DNA from: Thermoguttaceae bacterium
Lineage (GTDB): Bacteria; Planctomycetota; Planctomycetia; Pirellulales; Thermoguttaceae
Direction: 5' to 3'
Length of the DNA stretch: 39,862 nucleotides
Assembly (NCBI GenBank): GCA_025062105.1
Contig: JANXAQ010000139.1
Coordinates: 1 to 39,862, forward strand
The notes below the pieces were generated by a model that was given only the letters and a program-made list of their open reading frames with translations, was not told the DNA's origin and did no database searches. Positions 35,661-39,862 of the stretch are shown one piece after another. A program made the position numbers and the translations under genes. Within the stretch, counting starts at the first letter, position 1; each line of letters opens with the position of its first letter.

Positions 35661-36082
35661 TAGCTCGACTCTTGCCAATTTTGAGGGGGCCTCTGCTTTG
35701 AATGTTCTAATCCTTGGGTGCTGCTGATTTTTTGTGGTCAGTTTAGGGGATTTGGGGAACATAGATAATCCCCAGGCCCATCGAACCGGCCCTCCCACAA
35801 GCATTTCCAAAAGCAAAAAGCTCCAAATTCCAGATTCCAGGGGTATGGGTCTCTGGAAGGAATGTAGGTCTCGACATCTGGAAGTAAAATGGGTAGGTTC
35901 TGTGCAAAGTTGGCTTTCTGGGGGTAAGGCTTGTTCGCCTACTTGCCTAATTAACCCACAGAATTTCAGCCGAACCCTAATCCTTTGAGAATATCGGCGT
36001 TAGAGAAATTACCGAACAAAAAGTCCTCAAAGCTTAACTCCTTGAAATAAAAGAAGTTAGGAAAATAGCAAAAGTCGAAATA
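35661..36082. mobile_element. Family A element A8, interrupted by E2
   Basis: Left end TAGCTCGACTCTTGCCAATT, right end AATAGCAAAAGTCGAAATA. Removing E2 and one 8-bp duplication leaves exactly 152 bp, the normal family A length. The rejoined interior (TTCTAATCCTTTGAGAATAT) aligns with A2. Confidence 0.85.
35716..35977. mobile_element. Family E MITE-like element E2, nested in A8
   Basis: 262 bp, left end GGGTGCTGCTGATTTTTTGT, right end CACAGAATTTCAGCCGAACCC. Perfect 8-bp duplication TAATCCTT at 35708-35715 and 35978-35985. Confidence 0.93.
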
Positions 36083-36084
36083 TA

Positions 36085-36277
36085 GGAACCTCTACACAAT
36101 GTGAAGGAGATATTTTTTACACCATATTAGTGCCCTCCACCTTTACCCCAAGATATAGAACTACTAACACTGCTAACAACCTGCATCTGGTAGGTTTTGG
36201 AATCGGGCTGGCCAACCCCTACCAAATCCACAGTGCTTAAAATTCGCTATGTAGGTTCAGGATTTTTCAGAGGTTCC
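36085..36277. mobile_element. Family C element C8, abutting A8
   Basis: 193 bp, GGAACCTCTACACAATGTG to ATTTTTCAGAGGTTCC. TA flanks both ends (36083-36084 and 36278-36279). Clearly diverged from C1. Confidence 0.78.
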
Positions 36278-36360
36278 TAACTCAGAAGGGGAGGGGACCA
36301 AAATGGTATAAAAATATCTCCCTGTAATTATACAGAGATTCTTCTATACAGAGATTCTTC
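36278..36360. repeat. Partial family C element with a 16-bp tandem end duplication
   Basis: GGTATAAAAATATCTCCCTG followed by TAATTATACAGAGATTCTT gives the C right half only. The 16-bp unit TATACAGAGATTCTTC is perfectly duplicated (36329-36344 and 36345-36360). Confidence 0.7.
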
Positions 36361-36500
36361 GTTTTTCTTTCGTCCCTGCCGGATTGGGGCAGACGCACGG
36401 CTTCGCGCAGAGAGAGAATGCGGTGCAGCCGCGTCTGCTACCAGCAGCTAGCCGCACTGGTGGGAAGCTCTTACCCGAGCGATCCGGCTAGGTTCGCCCA

Positions 36501-37526
36501 TCATTTTGGCACCAGCCAGATGTTCCTATATTGGACTTTGTTGCCATGTCCTTGGAAGTGGATTGGTCTGGGACCGGGACCCTCGGGTGCTCGGCCAGGC
36601 GTGCCTTTATCCAGTTCAAGATTGTCATGGATCACCACCCCGTTATGGCGAACGGTGAGTCGAGCATTGGCCACCTTTTTACCCGTTGCATCATACCGGG
36701 GAGCGGTAAACTCGATGTCATAGGTCTGCCATTGCATGGGCGGTAAGCACATATTGACATCGGGCCGACGAATGCTATAAATGCCCCCGCATTCGTTGTG
36801 TTCACCTTCTAGGCCGAAGGAGTCCAGTACCTGGATTTCGTAGCAGTCGTGCACATAGACGCCACTATTGGAGCGGGCCTGGCCGCGAGCCTCCGGCATC
36901 CAGGAAAGCCGAAATTCTAAATGCAGAGTGTAATCCTGAAACTTTTCTTTGGTGGTAAAGCCGGCTAGGAGCGTCTGCATGGGCGTCAGATGCCCTTTTT
37001 CTACGATTCCCTCCTCGGAGGTGCCGTCGAAGATCACTCTGGCGCCGGCCGGCGGTTTAGCGCCGAGGGTGGGACTTTTGCGTTCGATCCGCTGCAGGAG
37101 CATTTTGCCGGCGCCTTCGCTGGATTGGATGGTAAGTTTTCCGTCGGCGATGGTGCCTTGCATTTTTCGGCCTTCCAGGCGGACGAGATTACCCTGACGT
37201 TGGCCGTCCATGGTAAAGCGTTCATCGCCCCGGCGCCAGCCTTCCCCCGGCAAACCGCCCCGATAGATCACCGCCTGAAACTTGCCGCCGCCCAAAGCAA
37301 TCACCTGTGCACCCACCTTTTCCGGTTTTCCTTTGGCCGGTTGGCCTTCGCCCAGATATTCGCCTTGGAAGGCAAAATCGGGATCCTTGGCCGCCTCTTG
37401 GGGATCGATGACTTCCCGAGGAGCAGCCAAGGCAGGGCGTACTTCCCCTGCCCATCCCCATAGCCCAGCCAAGATCAGGAGTATTCCTCCTGATTTCCAA
37501 AAACCAAACGGAACATACCTAGCCAT
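36501..37526 (-). CDS. DUF1080 (3-keto-disaccharide hydrolase-like) secreted protein
   Basis: 341 residues from the ATG at 37526, with GGAGGT 8 nt upstream. Signal peptide MARYVPFGFWKSGGILLILAG with probable cleavage after PALA. An N-terminal domain of about 120 residues (FAFQGEYLGEGQPAKG to LLQRIERKSPTLG) precedes a C-terminal DUF1080/concanavalin-like beta domain: VIFDGTSEE, YTLHLEFRLSW, SNSGVYVHDCYEIQVLDSFG, WQTYDIEFTAPRYD, and VIHDNLEL. DUF1080 proteins are very numerous in Planctomycetota, and members have been linked to 3-keto-glycoside hydrolysis. The Glu in YEIQVLDS is the candidate key acid. It is expected in the periplasm, and its substrate is unknown. Element B5 lies about 100 bp upstream. 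Confidence 0.88.
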   Translation of the reverse strand: MARYVPFGFWKSGGILLILAGLWGWAGEVRPALAAPREVIDPQEAAKDPDFAFQGEYLGEGQPAKGKPEKVGAQVIALGGGKFQAVIYRGGLPGEGWRRGDERFTMDGQRQGNLVRLEGRKMQGTIADGKLTIQSSEGAGKMLLQRIERKSPTLGAKPPAGARVIFDGTSEEGIVEKGHLTPMQTLLAGFTTKEKFQDYTLHLEFRLSWMPEARGQARSNSGVYVHDCYEIQVLDSFGLEGEHNECGGIYSIRRPDVNMCLPPMQWQTYDIEFTAPRYDATGKKVANARLTVRHNGVVIHDNLELDKGTPGRAPEGPGPRPIHFQGHGNKVQYRNIWLVPK

Positions 37527-37622
37527 AGCAGTGTACCTCCGATGCAAGATAGGAAGAGATAAACAAAACGCACATTTCCCGGAATCAGGGGGTAGGATTT
37601 TTGTAACACTTCAGCCGAAGGC

Positions 37623-37886
37623 TGTACTTTCTGAAAAACCGCCTCTCCAGGGCGGAGGTTACGGACCGAGACCACCGGGCTAGGCAGGCCTCGGTGCCAT
37701 TTTCAACTCCGAAGCCTCTAGCTGCTCAGGCCACCAAAATTGCTGGTCCCACCTATGGCCTGCCAACAGGTTAGGCTGACTCCCATTCCAAAACACTGAC
37801 CGGCAGCCGGTTAACCCAACCAGGAGGCAGACCGGTTTTATCCCCACTTCCCACTCCTCATCAAAGGGAATTTTTTAGAAAGTACA
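37623..37886. mobile_element. Family B MITE-like element B5
   Basis: 264 bp, TGTACTTTCTGAAAAACC to TTTTTTAGAAAGTACA. Flanked by GCCGAAGG (37614-37621 and 37888-37895), an 8-bp target duplication with one extra base at each end. The interior is the most diverged of the B copies. It lies just upstream of the DUF1080 gene. Confidence 0.85.
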
Positions 37887-38190
37887 GGCCGAAGGGAATG
37901 GCCCTACTTTTTTCCTCCCTTCTCCCTGGGCAGCAGAGGGCAGGCTGAGGGACTTATTTTCTCTCTTCTTCCCTCCGCAGCAGAGGGCGGGCTGAGGGGT
38001 AAATAACTGAGGGGACAACACAAAGGGCAGAGGGAGCCTTCCGCGATTCTGTCCACTTCTGTCATCCGCCTTCCGCCTTCTGGCTTCGGTATCGAAGGCC
38101 CCTGCAGCCGTCTTTACCTTTGACTCAGCCGGTCTCTGCTCGGAGGCAGCGGCGGGATTCTTCTGTGGGCTGAAATGTTATAAACCTTTA
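37887..38190. repeat. Spacer with a 21-bp direct repeat
   Basis: CAGCAGAGGGCAGGCTGAGG at 37931 recurs at 37978 with one mismatch; both lie in a pyrimidine-rich context. Otherwise no gene or terminator is recognised downstream of the sugar isomerase. Confidence 0.6.
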
Positions 38191-39036
38191 TTATGCCACC
38201 AGGGGGCGCAAGAATTCTAGACTTTTGCGGATATTTTCATCGGTGCCGTAGCATTCGATGCTGACGGCTCCGTCCCAGTTGGTCTGTTTGAGGTATTCGA
38301 TACATTTTTTGATATTCTCGGCGTTTACGCCGCCGCCGACTGGTACAAAGCTCATGCCGATGCCGGTCTCTTCACCTCGGCAAGCAGCCGCCAATTCGGG
38401 GCTGACATCCTTAATATGGGCATGGGCCAGGTATTTACGGAAATGTTGCAGGTATTCCAAGGGGTCCAGACCGGAAATAAACGTATTGCCGGTATCCATG
38501 TTGAACCGCAAATACTCCGACTCAAAATAGCGGAACAGCCGATCCATGAACTCGGCGTCGGTCGTGTAGGGGCCGTGCGGTTCCACATTGATAATGACCT
38601 TGTAATCTTCGGCCCAGGCCAAGCATTGGCGGTAATTGTCGCAGGTGATGCGGAAGACTTCGTCCCGGCTCAGGCCGGGGATCTCATTAGGACCGTCAAC
38701 TGTATCGACCATCGGGCAGCCGATCTCGGCGGCAAAGCGGATCGATTGCTGTACATACTGGACGCCGTAGGCTGATCCGTCTGGCCCCATCAGCGGATAG
38801 GAGCCATCAATCTGGGTTACCTCCAACCCAAGCTGATCCAGAAATTTGCGAAGCCGCCGGGGGTTGGTCTGCAACGACACACAAGGATCATAGCCCATGG
38901 CTTGAATGAAGTTCTGGCCGTTGATTACAGCAAACTCGATGTGTCGGACCCCATGTTTGACAGCGGCCTGACAGGCCTGCTCAAAACCCATAGATAAACA
39001 CCGCCAATTGTCCGTGTGCACGCCCAACTGAATCAT
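38191..39036 (-). CDS. Sugar phosphate isomerase/epimerase (xylose isomerase-like TIM barrel)
   Basis: 281 residues from the ATG at 39036, preceded by AGGAGG at 5 nt. AP-endonuclease-2/xylose-isomerase-like fold. The four usual metal ligands are visible at strand ends: Glu in IINVEPHG, Asp in NMDTGNT, His in HAHIKDVS and Glu in SIECYG. VDGPNEIPGLSRDE is also family-like. Members isomerise or epimerise free or keto sugars; the planctomycete homologues are often found beside DUF1080 and oxidoreductase genes for keto-sugar metabolism, and a DUF1080 gene follows on the same strand 660 bp downstream. No signal peptide is seen, so it is cytoplasmic. The exact sugar is unknown. Confidence 0.88.
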   Translation of the reverse strand: MIQLGVHTDNWRCLSMGFEQACQAAVKHGVRHIEFAVINGQNFIQAMGYDPCVSLQTNPRRLRKFLDQLGLEVTQIDGSYPLMGPDGSAYGVQYVQQSIRFAAEIGCPMVDTVDGPNEIPGLSRDEVFRITCDNYRQCLAWAEDYKVIINVEPHGPYTTDAEFMDRLFRYFESEYLRFNMDTGNTFISGLDPLEYLQHFRKYLAHAHIKDVSPELAAACRGEETGIGMSFVPVGGGVNAENIKKCIEYLKQTNWDGAVSIECYGTDENIRKSLEFLRPLVA

Positions 39037-39365
39037 CTTTTCCTCCTTTTCGATAAGCGGGGAGAAAATCACCTTCCAACGGATAGGCCTTCCATCTGCT
39101 GCCGGTAGTCTGTTTGGCGGTTGGGGAAGCTCGGTTCTGCGCGGCTTTCAGCCAATGACTTTTGACCCGCCCATTTCTGTAATCCGGCGCCCGCCTCCGG
39201 CCGGCATTTTGCTCCTAAGCGGCTGTCTGGACCAGGGGAAATCAGCTCAGGAGGTGGATTACCTAACATCCGGAAAGTGCCTATTTTCTCTGTGTTTTGC
39301 TGGAAGAGCTGGTTAATCCAACCTCGATCGGGAAAGCCCCAAGTCTTGATTTCCACACGGCCTCG
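39037..39365. other. Upstream region of the sugar isomerase gene
   Basis: About 330 bp with no recognised gene, repeat copy or operator. It should contain the isomerase promoter. Confidence 0.4.
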
Positions 39366-39517
39366 TAGCTGGACTTTTGCCATTTTTACTAACTGCTTGT
39401 GTTTCTGGGAGTTAGGGTGAAGGACTTTTGTTCATACAATTTCCTAACTTCAATATTCATAAGGAGTTAGAGCATTTCTCTTCCGGGCGGAAGCCAAAAA
39501 TGGCAAAAGTCGAGCTA
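39366..39517. mobile_element. Family A MITE-like element A7
   Basis: 152 bp, left end TAGCTGGACTTTTGCCATTT, right end AAATGGCAAAAGTCGAGCTA, bounded by TA on both sides. The reverse complement aligns with A2 over its full length. Confidence 0.85.
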
Positions 39518-39697
39518 AGAGCGTTTTTGTTAAAATACGCCACCAATCCCCCAAGTTCAAGCGCCCCCGGTTTTTTTCGGCAAGCAATGAGCTCATTGTT
39601 CCCTCCGAAGAAAAACCGACGACCGAAGGCAGGGTATCGGGAAGCCAAACTGGGGAAGTAGCTACCGAAGGCAGGCAGGAACGTTCGGCCCCCACAA

Positions 39698-39745
39698 GGC
39701 TCTGTTGAAACCCTTTCCGGTCGGAGACCTAAACCCACCAAAAAG
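39698..39745. repeat. Family H terminus, copy H2
   Basis: GGCTCTGTTGAAACCCTTTC, then GAGACCTAAACCCACC, aligned with the reverse complement of H1. I cannot find the opposite end before the window edge. Confidence 0.55.
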
Positions 39746-39862
39746 GAAGCAAAACCGACCATATGGGCAAAACCTCCCTATACTGCGGACACCCTTCCAC
39801 CAGAGCCACCCCACAACTAAAAAACGGAACACTTCAGCCGACTGAAGAAACCGGCCTCTTCT

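Noticed and set aside
8992-39517. Short peptides starting Met-Ala-Lys-Val-Glu-Leu repeated at many places
   Set aside because: They are translations of the family A terminal repeat ATGGCAAAAGTCGAGCT. What follows differs in every copy and the frame is not kept inside the element, so they are not a peptide family.
1-39862. tRNA, rRNA or other housekeeping RNA genes
   Set aside because: I looked for T-arm GGTTC-like motifs with matching acceptor stems and for rRNA-like sequence; the few GGTTCGA hits (for example near 22838 and 19504) have no cloverleaf partners.

Overview
The window looks like a chromosomal segment of a Planctomycetota bacterium, possibly thermophilic or anaerobic. The phylum is inferred from gene content: a DUF1080 protein, two-domain secreted esterases, a signal-peptide-bearing spermidine-synthase-like protein, large uncharacterised secreted proteins and loosely packed genes. 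No rRNA, tRNA, CRISPR array, phage gene or transposase gene is visible. The repeat family letters A to I used below are my own labels.

Layout. At 251-7465 (minus strand) is an hdrC-hdrB-hdrA cluster for a soluble heterodisulfide-reductase-like complex. Its HdrA is about 1,700 residues long and carries an internal GltD/NfnB-like NAD(P)H and flavin module. An HD-domain phosphohydrolase (9225-9857, plus) and glutamine synthetase glnA (10423-11835, minus) follow. Then come an MMPL/RND exporter (12772-15852, minus), bioA (17020-18372, minus) and a secreted glycoside-hydrolase-like protein (19613-22195, minus). Next are a lipoprotein form of L-rhamnose mutarotase (22826-23359, plus), larE (24202-25083, plus) and an RlmI-type rRNA methyltransferase (25502-26704, plus). 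A secreted acetylxylan-esterase-like protein (27096-29429, plus) overlaps convergently with glucuronate isomerase uxaC (29426-30856, minus). A bicupin-like protein (31732-32913, plus), a split spermidine-synthase-like pair (33677-35496, minus), a DUF1080 protein (36501-37526, minus) and a TIM-barrel sugar isomerase/epimerase (38191-39036, minus) complete the gene set. Several genes (esterase, uxaC, rhamnose mutarotase, glycoside-hydrolase-like, DUF1080, sugar isomerase) fit degradation of plant or algal polysaccharides rich in uronic acid, xylose or rhamnose. They are scattered and do not form one operon.

The most striking content lies between the genes. Nearly every spacer is filled with short non-coding elements that have terminal inverted repeats (MITE-like). 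I can separate at least nine families: A about 152 bp, B about 252 bp, C 189 bp, D about 155-160 bp, E about 262-299 bp, G about 103 bp, H about 110 bp, I about 302 bp, plus a small palindromic repeat. Several show direct proof of transposition. Two E copies sit inside a D copy and an A copy, each with a perfect 8-bp target duplication, and removing E restores a full-length target. A G copy sits inside another G copy in opposite orientation with an 11-bp duplication. A B copy inserted into the 3' end of the HD-domain gene and supplies its present last codons and stop. Two C copies are about 98% identical. These elements are probably moved in trans by transposases encoded elsewhere in the genome.

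Limits: all homology statements come from reading motifs by eye. No database search, alignment program or folding program was run.
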